Source of the DNA: an uncultured Clostridia bacterium
Lineage (GTDB): Bacteria; Bacillota; Clostridia; TANB77; CAG-508
DNA: 14,587 bases
NCBI GenBank assembly: GCA_947628885.1
Contig: CANRBO010000016.1
Coordinates: 1 to 14,587, forward strand
Direction: 5' to 3'
Position numbers and translations under genes: made by a program. The notes below the pieces were generated by a model, which had not been told where the DNA came from, did no database searches, and was given only the letters and a program-made list of their open reading frames with translations. Below, one piece after another: positions 1-7,710 of this stretch. Position 1 is the stretch's first letter, and every line of letters begins with the position of its first letter.

Positions 1-15
1 GGCTAGGAAAACAAG

Positions 16-62
16 TTTAAAATTTATGAGGCGTACTTTTTGTACGTTGATTAAATTTTAAA
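16..62. terminator. Long AT-rich hairpin, possible terminator
   Basis: An 11-bp perfect inverted repeat (TTTAAAATTTA at 16-26, TAAATTTTAAA at 52-62) encloses a second stem, CGTAC (32-36) with GTACG (42-46) around a T5 loop. It lies about 85 bases past the stop of the minus-strand operon, so it may end that transcript. The T-run after the stem is poor in that direction, so this is a guess from shape and position. A separate 13-base palindrome, TTGAC-N3-GTCAA, sits at 69-81. Nothing else is supported in 1-146. Confidence 0.35.
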
Positions 63-146
63 TGAAGTTTGACAACGTCAAAATTGTAATTATCTTCCAA
101 CTTTCACCCATAATATAATTTTTCTGTTAAAATTGACTACTACTTA

Positions 147-1010
147 TTATTTTCCCAAGACCACTAGCCTTTTTATGATTGTGCTCTTTTTTGTAAAATA
201 GCTATATTTGATAATAAATTTCTGTAAAAAATTAAAGTAATAGTTTAAGAAATAAAAATCTTCTATTTTAAATTTTATTCCCTTTTTCTGCAGAGTATCA
301 CAAGTAAATAACTTGCAAGATATACATTTTGCTTGACATTTCTTATTCTTTAAATATTTGCATTTTACTAATTTTGTTGAAAACAAATTTGTATTATGTC
401 TACAACATCCACATATTACATTAGTCTGTCTTTTTTCTATACATTTATTATTTTTGAAATCGCATAAATTTTTTGTTTGAAATTCATAATCCAATATATC
501 ACAAGTTTTTTCATATATATAGTTATATCTTTGCTTTTTGCTTCTATACATTTCAATTTTAATTGAGTCAATTAAGTCATCAATTTTTACATTTTTTATT
601 CCTAATTTTTCTCTATAATTAAATATTATTGTAGATATTATTTCTCCAGCGTTTTCGCCTAAAATACCTATTCTAGTTTTACATATTCTGCATACTTTTC
701 CTACTTTTTGTATATTTTTTATATATTTTTTTAATTCTTCTTCTGTCTTGATATTGTTTAAATTAATTCCTATTATTACATTTTTTACTTTATATTCTCT
801 TAAATATTTCTCAAATTTAGCGTTATTATTTTCATAATAATATGTATTAAATTCTTTTAATTGGTTTGAGATAATTTCATTATTCTCGTCATTTAGCATT
901 ATTCCGACAACAGTAAAATTATTTTTTGTTAATCTATCATTTCTTATATTCTGAATTAATCTTATATCATTTCTATCTTCCTTCAAATTGACACAGCTTA
1001 ACCTAATCAT
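147..1010 (-). CDS. Cysteine-rich protein of unknown function, last gene of ThrRS-like operon
   Basis: 287 residues with 14 cysteines, mostly clustered. A CxxC pair lies at residues 107-110; a dense set follows at 170, 183, 190, 200, 202, 203, 217, 225, 229, 232 and 237, including GCC and a CxxxCxxC run. The spacing suggests a zinc or iron-sulfur site, but no named domain is recognised. The C-terminus (about 250-287) is aromatic and basic with no cysteines. There is no signal peptide or convincing membrane helix, so it is probably cytoplasmic. The C-terminal cysteine block resembles conserved hypothetical proteins of Clostridia as I remember them; that is recollection, not a search. The ATG overlaps the last 8 bases of the upstream gene, indicating translational coupling. 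An AAAGG lies about 12 bases upstream of the ATG, a weak and rather distant site. Confidence 0.8.
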   Translation of the reverse strand: MIRLSCVNLKEDRNDIRLIQNIRNDRLTKNNFTVVGIMLNDENNEIISNQLKEFNTYYYENNNAKFEKYLREYKVKNVIIGINLNNIKTEEELKKYIKNIQKVGKVCRICKTRIGILGENAGEIISTIIFNYREKLGIKNVKIDDLIDSIKIEMYRSKKQRYNYIYEKTCDILDYEFQTKNLCDFKNNKCIEKRQTNVICGCCRHNTNLFSTKLVKCKYLKNKKCQAKCISCKLFTCDTLQKKGIKFKIEDFYFLNYYFNFLQKFIIKYSYFTKKSTIIKRLVVLGK

Positions 1011-3153
1011 TATATTCTACGACCTTTATTTTATTTATTTTTATACTATACAAATCTTCTTCTTCAACTATATTGATAGTTGTTTCCTTTTTATTTCCTT
1101 TTTTCTCGTGTTTGATTAAGATGCTGGTTGTTTCGTCCATACCGTCAGGTAAAGTTTTATTATAATTGTCATAGTGCACTATATTACTAAAATACAATAC
1201 ATTTTGATTTTTATTAATTTGTAGTTTGTAAACATTGTTTTCTTTCAAATTATCTAAATTAATATTTTTTGGATCTATCTCTGCAATTATATATCCGTTT
1301 TCATTTTCTTTAGTATAATAAACTGAAAAATCAGTTATTGCAGTTATTTTCTTATATGCTTCATTTAGATATCTTACAATATTTTCTATACAATTTTTGT
1401 AATCTTCTAATGTTGTTTGAGCATTTACTCTTAATATTGAATATATATTCTTTTTATTTTCCCTATGTTTTTTGCTATTTAAATTTTTTATCTTTGTGTA
1501 ATCTTCTTCAATATCTCCAAATATTTCCGTCCTTTTACTTCCAGTATATTTGCTTTTTAAATATTCTAGGTCTTTTTCCAATATTTTTTCTTCGTCTTTG
1601 CCTGTTAGCACTGCATTGACAGAGGCTAACACATACTTACATGCAAATATACTATTGCACTCTTCAATAGATAATTTTTGTTTTTGTAGCATATCGGCTT
1701 TTACAGAAAACTCTTGCAAATCTTGTTCTACATTAAAATTTACGGTTATCTTATTTTCTTGTGCATCTTCGTCTCCTTCATTTAAAGCAGGCTTTTCGTC
1801 TTTTTTTGCGAATTTCCAAAATTCAAATATGCTCTTTTTGTGTTTTTCAATTTCATCTATATATTTTTTTGCATTTTCTACTCTTTTTTCTAGATTTTTC
1901 TTTTTATTTTTCATTGCATTAATATCTGATTTTAGGCTTTTATACTGCTCTTCAATGTCTCTATTTGCCTTGCATATCTTAACTAAATCAGATAAATTAT
2001 AACTAGTTTGTTTTGGTTCATTTTCTTTTATTTCATTATTACTATCTTTTTCCTTTGGTTTATCATTTTTATTGCTCTTTAATGTTGCTTTACTGAATCT
2101 TGAGCCTTTTTCATTTCTTTTGAAAAAGAATTTTAATTTCTTGAAAAAACTTTTTTTGCAATTTAAAAACATTACAATTTGTTTTTCTTGTATTCTGTAA
2201 TTTTCTATCAAATCATTTATTTCGGCATTTAATTTTTCAAGTGTAGATTTTCCTTCTTTTATGTCTTTAGCAATTTCTTCTCTTCTATCATCTTGCATTA
2301 TTGCTTGTTTTTTTATAAATTCACTCAATCCTTCAACTTGCAAAATCTCATTATCATATTCTAATCTAAGTCTGCCTTGTTCATCTATACATGGTGAAAA
2401 TTTATAATTAGATTCTGTTGCCATAATAAATAGTGCTTTTAAAAGAGTGTATTCGGCATCCGCTTCTTCCTTTGAACTAATACTTATGCGATATTTACTT
2501 TCAAATCCTTCTTTTACCCTTACATTTCCAACAATATAAAGCTTATTTTCTACTTCATATATATTTGGCCACTCCTTGGTAAATAGCCATATATAATTTT
2601 CAATATTGGTTATCTCGGCTTTTTTCAAAATATTTTCATCATAATCTTCTTTACAAATCGGAACATATATTTTATCAGATGAATTTTCTAATTTCTTTTT
2701 TATCAAATAAAATAATACTGACGTTTCTCCTTCTCTTGCAGGAAATAACATAAAATATTTTTTATCTGCATTTGAGTAATATATTTGCCATAGATAATTT
2801 TTATCATATCTGACAAAATATGGAATATGTTTTTGGAATTCTTTTTGTGTGTTTTCTATTTGCTCAATTTCATCAACTTTTGCCTGTTTCACTAATTCTA
2901 AAAAATTTTCTTGGTCTTCTTTTATATACTCATTAATTGGCTTTGCAGTCAAATATCTTTCTTTTATTTCTGTCGTTCTGTCTGTATAGCTTATCAGTAT
3001 CTCAATGTCTTTAATTGGAAGCATTTTATATACTTTGTAAAGCATAGAATTATCATACGATTTTGCGATATTATATTCAGGTTTCTCACATTTTAAATTC
3101 TTATATTCTTTATTTAAATCTAAACCTATATATCCTAACACTTCGCTTGACAA
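1003..3153 (-). CDS. Coiled-coil protein of unknown function, middle gene of ThrRS-like operon
   Basis: 716 residues, start TTG. That start is chosen because GAGGAGGT sits 6 bases upstream, a near-perfect Shine-Dalgarno; the nearest ATG is at residue 38 with no comparable site. No family is recognised. Residues 1-280 look globular (mixed helix and strand with many aromatics). Residues about 283-330 and 395-450 are Lys/Glu-rich heptad-like coiled coils. They flank a strongly basic stretch (about 333-375) with FFKKLKFFFK, which could be an amphipathic membrane- or nucleic-acid-contacting segment. An acidic linker (about 462-475) leads to a C-terminal globular part (about 475-716). There is no signal peptide and no clear transmembrane span. 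It overlaps the upstream ThrRS-like gene by 19 bases and the downstream gene by 8, so all three are probably made from one message. A scaffold or adaptor role is only inference. Confidence 0.85.
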   Translation of the reverse strand: MSSEVLGYIGLDLNKEYKNLKCEKPEYNIAKSYDNSMLYKVYKMLPIKDIEILISYTDRTTEIKERYLTAKPINEYIKEDQENFLELVKQAKVDEIEQIENTQKEFQKHIPYFVRYDKNYLWQIYYSNADKKYFMLFPAREGETSVLFYLIKKKLENSSDKIYVPICKEDYDENILKKAEITNIENYIWLFTKEWPNIYEVENKLYIVGNVRVKEGFESKYRISISSKEEADAEYTLLKALFIMATESNYKFSPCIDEQGRLRLEYDNEILQVEGLSEFIKKQAIMQDDRREEIAKDIKEGKSTLEKLNAEINDLIENYRIQEKQIVMFLNCKKSFFKKLKFFFKRNEKGSRFSKATLKSNKNDKPKEKDSNNEIKENEPKQTSYNLSDLVKICKANRDIEEQYKSLKSDINAMKNKKKNLEKRVENAKKYIDEIEKHKKSIFEFWKFAKKDEKPALNEGDEDAQENKITVNFNVEQDLQEFSVKADMLQKQKLSIEECNSIFACKYVLASVNAVLTGKDEEKILEKDLEYLKSKYTGSKRTEIFGDIEEDYTKIKNLNSKKHRENKKNIYSILRVNAQTTLEDYKNCIENIVRYLNEAYKKITAITDFSVYYTKENENGYIIAEIDPKNINLDNLKENNVYKLQINKNQNVLYFSNIVHYDNYNKTLPDGMDETTSILIKHEKKGNKKETTINIVEEEDLYSIKINKIKVVEYND

Positions 3154-4337
3154 TTTAATACCTCCTCAATTAGATTTTGGCTATCCATAATTTTCCCTAC
3201 ATAGTCTTTTGCTCTGACTTTAATTTTTTTATTTTCAAATTCATTTTTTCCTATCATGACTATATATGGGATTTTTTGATCTACTGCTTTGTATTCTTTA
3301 TTTTGCACATTAGTATCAGAATAATCTACTTTTACTCTAATACCTTCTTTAAGCATTTTTTCTTCTATTTCTTTTGCAAATGGCTCATATTCATCACTTT
3401 CAGTTATGATAATTACTTGTATTGGTGCTATCCAAAGTGGAAATTCGCCTTGATATTTTTCAATTAAAATCCCCAGTAAATTTTCGTAACTTCCAACTGA
3501 AGTTCTGTGTACATATATTGGATATTTTTCTTCATTATCTTTATCAACATAAGTTAAATCAAATCTATGAACAATTTCAAAATCAATTTGCATAGATGAA
3601 AATTCTTTTTCTTCATAGAAAATTTGTATTGAAGGTCCATACATTTTAGCTTTTTTATTTTCTTCAAAAGGTATATTCAAACTATTCAAAGCATTTTTCA
3701 TGGCTGTAGTTACACTATTCCACTCATCTATTTGACCAATATAATCTTCCTTTTTGTTGTCGTTCCAAGTTGCCACATAATATTTTACATCTAATCCTAA
3801 TTTAGAAATAAAACTTTGCTGTAATTCAAGCGACTCTTTTATTTCTGATTCTAATTGTTCCGGTATAACGAATATACTTGCATCTGATAATGTAATCTGT
3901 CTAGTTTTGCTTATACCTTTTATATCTCGTTCATTTCTATAAACTGTTGAAGTTTCACTTAATTTTATAGGCAAATTTTTATAACTTCTTTGTTTTGTTT
4001 TATACACACAACAATGAAAAGGCGCACTGTAAGGTCTAAGTACAATTGAATTTTCTTCTCTCTTTTCTTCTTCCTCGTCATTAGATTTTATTATAAACAT
4101 CTCTTTCTTGCCTAAATCTAATCTATCTTCTATCTTATAAATTTCTGCTCTTGAGACATTTGGCGTTCTTACTACTTCATAGCCATATTTAGCTTCTTCT
4201 GATTCTACATAATTTCTTATTAAATTAATAAGCTTAGCTCCTTTAGGCAGAATTATTGGAAAGCCTTTTCCTATATAATCTGCGTAAGTGTACAATTCTA
4301 GCTGTTTTCCTAATTTATTTATTTCTGTAACGTGCAT
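3135..4337 (-). CDS. Truncated threonyl-tRNA synthetase paralogue (catalytic + anticodon-binding domains), probably not a normal ThrRS
   Basis: 400 residues aligning with the ThrRS core from the start of the class II catalytic domain to the C-terminus; the TGS and editing (SAD) domains are absent. Motif 2 is recognisable (YRNE, R134; TRQ, R146), as is the motif 3 region (residues 277-290), followed by an HGTP anticodon-binding domain (about 305-400). Compared with the intact thrS in this window, the zinc-ligand Cys of RPMNCPHH is Ala105 (RPYSAPFH), the zinc-ligand His of DAHLF is Ser154 (DASIF), and the motif 3 Arg of LDRF is Asn286 (YENL). Only the third zinc-ligand His is kept (H277). Threonine recognition through zinc is therefore unlikely and ATP binding is doubtful. 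It may be a tRNA-binding or regulatory synthetase-like protein, in the manner of HisZ or PoxA-type paralogues. ATG has AGGGG 7-8 bases upstream. First gene of a three-gene overlapping operon. Confidence 0.85.
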   Translation of the reverse strand: MHVTEINKLGKQLELYTYADYIGKGFPIILPKGAKLINLIRNYVESEEAKYGYEVVRTPNVSRAEIYKIEDRLDLGKKEMFIIKSNDEEEEKREENSIVLRPYSAPFHCCVYKTKQRSYKNLPIKLSETSTVYRNERDIKGISKTRQITLSDASIFVIPEQLESEIKESLELQQSFISKLGLDVKYYVATWNDNKKEDYIGQIDEWNSVTTAMKNALNSLNIPFEENKKAKMYGPSIQIFYEEKEFSSMQIDFEIVHRFDLTYVDKDNEEKYPIYVHRTSVGSYENLLGILIEKYQGEFPLWIAPIQVIIITESDEYEPFAKEIEEKMLKEGIRVKVDYSDTNVQNKEYKAVDQKIPYIVMIGKNEFENKKIKVRAKDYVGKIMDSQNLIEEVLNCQAKC

Positions 4338-4367
4338 TTATCTTACCCCTATCCTTATGTTTGTTTC

Positions 4368-4376
4368 ATTATATCA
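4368..4376 (-). promoter_or_regulatory. Extended -10 promoter for the ThrRS-like operon
   Basis: On the minus strand TGATATAAT forms an extended -10 (TATAAT at 4368-4373, TG at 4375-4376). The -35 position holds only TTTATT, so the extended -10 would have to carry recognition. It predicts a leader of about 25 bases before the ATG at 4337. The rest of 4377-4461 is plain AT-rich sequence with no gene. Confidence 0.55.
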
Positions 4377-4461
4377 TATAGATTGTATAAAATAAATAAT
4401 TAGTATTAAAAAATATTATAATTTATATAAACTAAAAATAAATGTATTAAGATTAAATAAT

Positions 4462-4654
4462 AAAACTAAAAATGTTATAGTTACAGCACCGCGCAGCGCC
4501 CAACCGGAGCGTTAGCGAAGGGCGAATGAAGCAAATTACATACAAGCGCCGAATGGCATTATATAAGCCTTATGAAGTAAATTAATTGCATAGCCATGAA
4601 GGCATAATGGAATTTGCGACAGCAAGGTGCAAACACTATAACATTTTTAGTTTT
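4462..4654. repeat. 193-bp inverted-repeat element with nested internal stems (MITE-like or structured RNA)
   Basis: A perfect 20-bp terminal inverted repeat (4462-4481 and 4635-4654) is followed on each side by a 4-base gap and a second match, GCACC (4486-4490) with GGTGC (4626-4630). Inside lie a GC-rich hairpin, CGCCC (4497-4501) with GGGCG (4520-4524), and a long stem built from GCAAATT/AATTTGC (4531-4537/4611-4617), CATTAT/ATAATG (4557-4562/4604-4609) and GCCTTATG/CAT-G-AAGGC (4567-4574/4595-4603). ATGAAGYAAATTA occurs twice (4526-4538, 4572-4584). The interior is far richer in G and C than the surroundings. No ORF and no clear target-site duplication are seen. The downstream gap 4655-4730 holds only a 14-base tandem AT repeat (4672-4699). 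Confidence 0.7.
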
Positions 4655-4730
4655 TATTTATATTGGTATTCTTTATTTATATATTTTTATTTATATATTT
4701 TTTACTTATATTATCTTTAATAATTTAATT

Positions 4731-6644
4731 TTATAAAATTTCTTCTTTTAATTTTTGTAAAAATTCTGTTGTGTCGATTGCGCCCAAATCTCCTTCTTTT
4801 CTATCTCTTACTGACACCTTATTTTCTTGCACTTCTTTATCTCCTACAATCAACATATAAGGCACTTTTGAAAGCTGTGCTTCACGAATTTTGTATCCTG
4901 TTTTTTCACTTCTATCGTCAACTTCTACTCTGATGCCTTCCTTTTTCATTTCTTTTGCTAATTTTTTAGCATATTCTTGGTGCTTATCTGTAATTGGCAA
5001 TATTTTTACTTGAACTGGTGAAAGCCATATTGGTAATGCTCCTTTTGTTTCTTCTAATAAAAATGCTATAAATCTATCTAAAGTTCCTAAAATAGCTCTA
5101 TGGATAACTACTGGTCTGTGCTCTTTTCCGTCTTCTCCAATATAAGTCAAATCAAATCTTTCAGGTAGTGCAAAATCTAATTGGCATGTTGATACTGTTA
5201 CATCATGTCCTAATGCTGATTTTATCTGTACATCTAATTTTGGGCCATAAAACGCTGCTTCGCCTTCTGCTTCATAGAAATCAAGATTTAATTCTGTTAA
5301 TATTTCTCTTAATTGACTTTCTGCTGAATCCCACATTTCGTCATTATCTATATACTTTTCTTTGTCATTTTTGTCTCTTAATGATAGTCTAAATCTATAA
5401 TCTTTAAATCCAAAATCTTCATATACTGATAATATAAGTTTTACAACTTCTCCAAATTCTTCTTTTATTTGGTCAGGTCTTACGAAAAGGTGAGCATCAT
5501 TTTGACACATTTCACGAACTCTTTCCAATCCACATACAGCTCCACTATCTTCATATCTGAAGTCATGTGCAAGCTCTCCTATTCTAATTGGCAAATCTTT
5601 ATATGAGTGTAAACTATTTTTATAAATAAGCATGTGATGTGGACAGTTCATTGGTCTTAAAACTAATTCTTCATTGTCCATTTTCATTATTGGGAACATA
5701 TCTTCTTTGTAGTGATCCCAGTGTCCACTTATTTTATATAATTTAGTTGTTGCTAAACTTGGAGTATATACATGTTTGTACCCTAGGGCAATTTCTTTAT
5801 CTTGTATATATCTTTCTAATAATCTTCTTATAGTTGCTCCGTCAGGCAAGTACAATGGTAAAGCTGAACCTACCAAGTCGCTTGTCATAAATAAATTAAG
5901 GTCTTTTCCTATCTTTCTGTGGTCTCTTTGTTTTTCTTCTTCTTTCAATTGTATAAATTCTTCCAATTGACTGTTTTTAGGAAATGATATTGCGTAAATT
6001 CTTTGTAGCATTTTATTATGTTCATCACCTCTCCAATATGCACCTGAATTAGATAAAAGCTTTATTGTTTTTACTTTACCAGTACTCATCAAATGTGGTC
6101 CTGCACAAAGGTCAGTAAATTCTCCTTGTTTATAGAAAGATATTTCTTCTCCTTCTGGAATCTCGCTAATTAATTCTTGCTTATAAGGCTGATCTTCCAT
6201 AAGTTTTAATGCTTCATCTTTTGGAAGTGTAAATTTTTCAATAGGCAAATCTTCCTTAATTATTTTTTTCATTTCTTCTTCAATTTTTAATTTTGCTTCA
6301 TCTGTAAAATTTTTTTCTACATCAAAATCGTAATAAAATCCTTCATCTATTGAAGGGCCTATTGCAAACTTTGTATTTGGGAATAGCCTTTTTACTGCTT
6401 GTGCCATAATGTGAGAAGTTGTATGCCAATATGCCTTTTTTCCGTCTAGATCAGATTCAAAAGTCAATATCTCTAAGCTACAGTCTTCATCTAAAATTGT
6501 TCTTAAATCTACAACCTTCCCGTTTAGCTTTGCACAGGTTGCAACTCTTGCCAATCCTTCACTTATAGACTTAGCTAAATCTATAATAGCTATTCCTTGC
6601 TCTACTTCTTTAATAGAGCCGTCTTTTAAAGTTACTTTTATCAT
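4731..6644 (-). CDS. thrS: Threonyl-tRNA synthetase
   Basis: Charges tRNA-Thr with threonine using ATP, in the cytoplasm. The 637-residue protein has the full bacterial layout. A TGS domain spans about 1-62. The SAD editing domain (about 65-225) carries the catalytic set H74, H78, C180 and H184. The class II catalytic core spans about 240-535 and the anticodon-binding domain about 543-637. The zinc ligands that select threonine are all present: C334 (RPMNCPHH), H385 (DAHLF) and H515 (VIHRAI). Motif 2 (FRYED, R363) and motif 3 (LDRF, R524) arginines are intact. The ATG has AAGGAAGGG upstream. It is a single-gene transcript as far as visible: its own promoter lies 66-94 bases upstream and a terminator for the preceding gene lies beyond that. 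The leader is too short and lacks the signature for a T-box. No clear Rho-independent terminator follows. Confidence 0.97.
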   Translation of the reverse strand: MIKVTLKDGSIKEVEQGIAIIDLAKSISEGLARVATCAKLNGKVVDLRTILDEDCSLEILTFESDLDGKKAYWHTTSHIMAQAVKRLFPNTKFAIGPSIDEGFYYDFDVEKNFTDEAKLKIEEEMKKIIKEDLPIEKFTLPKDEALKLMEDQPYKQELISEIPEGEEISFYKQGEFTDLCAGPHLMSTGKVKTIKLLSNSGAYWRGDEHNKMLQRIYAISFPKNSQLEEFIQLKEEEKQRDHRKIGKDLNLFMTSDLVGSALPLYLPDGATIRRLLERYIQDKEIALGYKHVYTPSLATTKLYKISGHWDHYKEDMFPIMKMDNEELVLRPMNCPHHMLIYKNSLHSYKDLPIRIGELAHDFRYEDSGAVCGLERVREMCQNDAHLFVRPDQIKEEFGEVVKLILSVYEDFGFKDYRFRLSLRDKNDKEKYIDNDEMWDSAESQLREILTELNLDFYEAEGEAAFYGPKLDVQIKSALGHDVTVSTCQLDFALPERFDLTYIGEDGKEHRPVVIHRAILGTLDRFIAFLLEETKGALPIWLSPVQVKILPITDKHQEYAKKLAKEMKKEGIRVEVDDRSEKTGYKIREAQLSKVPYMLIVGDKEVQENKVSVRDRKEGDLGAIDTTEFLQKLKEEIL

Positions 6645-6709
6645 AACAATACCCTTCCTTTCTGAAAATATATTTTTATATGTAAAAATTTCAAAACATA
6701 TTATAAAAT

Positions 6710-6738
6710 ATGATAAAACATTTTTTATAATATGTCAA
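6710..6738 (-). promoter_or_regulatory. Sigma-A-type promoter of thrS
   Basis: Minus strand: perfect -35 TTGACA (6733-6738), 17-base spacer, -10 TATCAT (6710-6715, five of six consensus bases). The predicted transcript start is near 6703, giving a leader of about 60 bases with no T-box elements. Confidence 0.75.
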
Positions 6739-6743
6739 GGAAA

Positions 6744-6773
6744 AACAGTACAACCTTTTGAGGTCATACTGTT
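6744..6773 (-). terminator. Rho-independent terminator after the small membrane protein gene
   Basis: On the minus strand AACAGTATGACC (6773-6762) pairs with GGTTGTACTGTT (6755-6744) over a 6-base loop; all 12 positions pair if two G-U wobbles are counted, and a short T-run follows. It begins 11 bases past the stop at 6785 and separates that gene from the thrS promoter. The wobble pairs exist only in minus-strand RNA, which fits that direction. Confidence 0.75.
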
Positions 6774-6784
6774 AAAACAATAGT

Positions 6785-7072
6785 TTATAACTTTCCTTTT
6801 TTCAGGAGATACCCTATCTGCCTTACTATATACATACCTCCAAGACTATAGGATATTCCAAAAAGCATCTTCACCAACTGCAATATGATTTTTACAGTTT
6901 GGCGATCTTCACCAGCAGATAATATTCCTTCAATTCTCAATATGGGGTAAACCCCAAATGTGACAATTGCAAGGTATAATCCAACTGGTACCGACAACCA
7001 ATACAACAACGTACCAATTATTTTCTTTTCTTTCCTTACATAATTGGCATCATTATCTGTTTTCCGTGGCAT
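6785..7072 (-). CDS. Small two-helix membrane protein of unknown function
   Basis: 95 residues. A charged N-terminus (1-17) is followed by two hydrophobic segments, about 18-46 (with WLSVPVGLYLAIV) and about 60-83, joined by a short polar loop, and a basic C-terminal tail (LLKKGKL). By the positive-inside rule both ends are probably cytoplasmic. No family is recognised. The ATG is well supported: AAGGAGGG lies 6 bases upstream. It has its own extended -10 promoter and terminator, so it forms a single-gene unit between thrS and the small-peptide gene. Its base composition is less AT-rich than its neighbours, with runs such as GGGGTTTACCCC on the coding strand, which hints at a different origin but is weak evidence in so short a gene. 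Confidence 0.8.
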   Translation of the reverse strand: MPRKTDNDANYVRKEKKIIGTLLYWLSVPVGLYLAIVTFGVYPILRIEGILSAGEDRQTVKIILQLVKMLFGISYSLGGMYIVRQIGYLLKKGKL

Positions 7073-7106
7073 TGGTTTCCCTCCTTCTTCTAAAAAGTAT
7101 AATTAT

Positions 7107-7115
7107 ATTATAACA
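7107..7115 (-). promoter_or_regulatory. Extended -10 promoter of the small membrane protein gene
   Basis: Minus strand TGTTATAAT: perfect TATAAT (7107-7112) with the extended TG. The -35 position is poor (TGGAAA at a 17-base spacing), so activity would rest on the extended -10. Confidence 0.55.
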
Positions 7116-7204
7116 CTTTATTTCGTTTTTTTCCATATTTTTTTTAATTATTTTCAGTCGCTTTAATTTTAATTAAAAAACATTGCTTTAAACTTGCAAC
7201 TTCT

Positions 7205-7280
7205 CTTACAACTTGCATTTACTTTTTCACTTGACGAGCAGTAATTTACTTTACAGAATTGCATTTACTTTTTTATTTGA
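7205..7280. repeat. Two degenerate copies of an AT-rich dispersed repeat
   Basis: Copies at 7205-7234 and 7248-7280 share TTGCATTTACTTTTT, then ACTTGAC/ATTTGAC and a CGAGCAG/CCAGCGG end. A third copy lies at 12771-12803. They fill part of the gene-free stretch 7116-7348, in which no ORF or other feature is supported. Confidence 0.5.
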
Positions 7281-7348
7281 CCAGCGGTTTAATTTTAAAA
7301 GTAAATTCCATTTTAAAAGTTATCTTTGATTTTTAACTTGACAATTGC

Positions 7349-7492
7349 CTAAACATTATTTCTTCCATAGGTTGTAAATAACAGCAAGAAAACAACTAAA
7401 AATAGTAATATTTCGGTATTACCATTGCCAAATAAATCATCTAAAAAATTTCCACCATTGTTTCTACCACAGCAACAATTATTATCGCCCAT
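7349..7492 (-). CDS. 47-residue Cys/Gly/Asn-rich peptide with one membrane helix
   Basis: A short ORF starting MGDNNCCCGRNNGG, then a linker (NFLDDLFGNGN) and a single hydrophobic helix (about residues 26-40, TEILLFLVVFLLLFTT), ending YGRNNV. The ATG follows AGGGAGGT by 7 bases, one of the best ribosome binding sites in the window, which is the main reason for calling it. The layout (polar Gly/Asn/Cys head plus one C-terminal helix) resembles the small YjcZ-type and related spore- or envelope-associated peptides of Firmicutes, but I cannot assign it to one. It faces away from the divergent U32 gene. A minus-strand TGTTATAAA at about 7548-7556 is a possible -10. Confidence 0.65.
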   Translation of the reverse strand: MGDNNCCCGRNNGGNFLDDLFGNGNTEILLFLVVFLLLFTTYGRNNV

Positions 7493-7580
7493 GTTTTATA
7501 CCTCCCTTTTAATGGCGTCAATAAAATATGTATAACACCTTATTTTTTTATAACATATAGTATGCTTTTTCTTTATTTTG

Positions 7581-7589
7581 TGTTACAAT
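7581..7589 (+). promoter_or_regulatory. Possible extended -10 upstream of the U32 gene
   Basis: TGTTACAAT (TACAAT at 7584-7589, extended TG) with no good -35. Its GTTACAAT (7582-7589) is repeated inverted as ATTGTAAC at 7637-7644. The leader would be about 115 bases and includes an AGGTTT/AAACCT pair at about 7656-7683. No known riboswitch is recognised. Confidence 0.3.
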
Positions 7590-7710
7590 ATAGTAAAAAT
7601 AAGATAGATATAATTATAATGAGCATATCTAGTATGATTGTAACATATCTTTATTAAGGTTTATGGGCATCCTTTCAAAAACCTAAATTTATATATAAGG
7701 AATCTACTAA

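Noticed and set aside
58..111. 17-residue minus-strand ORF (MGESWKIITI...)
   Set aside because: No ribosome binding site, very short and partly inside palindromic sequence.
1338..2002. Plus-strand ORFs rich in Phe, Ser and Leu opposite the 716-residue gene
   Set aside because: Mirror frames of an AT-rich Lys/Glu/Asn-rich gene; no start signals, and the minus-strand gene is well supported.
4462..4654. Insertion sequence with transposase
   Set aside because: Terminal repeats exist but the element is 193 bp, has no ORF and no clear target-site duplication.
6645..6784. T-box riboswitch upstream of thrS
   Set aside because: The leader is only about 60 bases, no T-box core sequence or specifier stem is visible, and the hairpin at 6744-6773 lies upstream of the thrS promoter and belongs to the previous gene.
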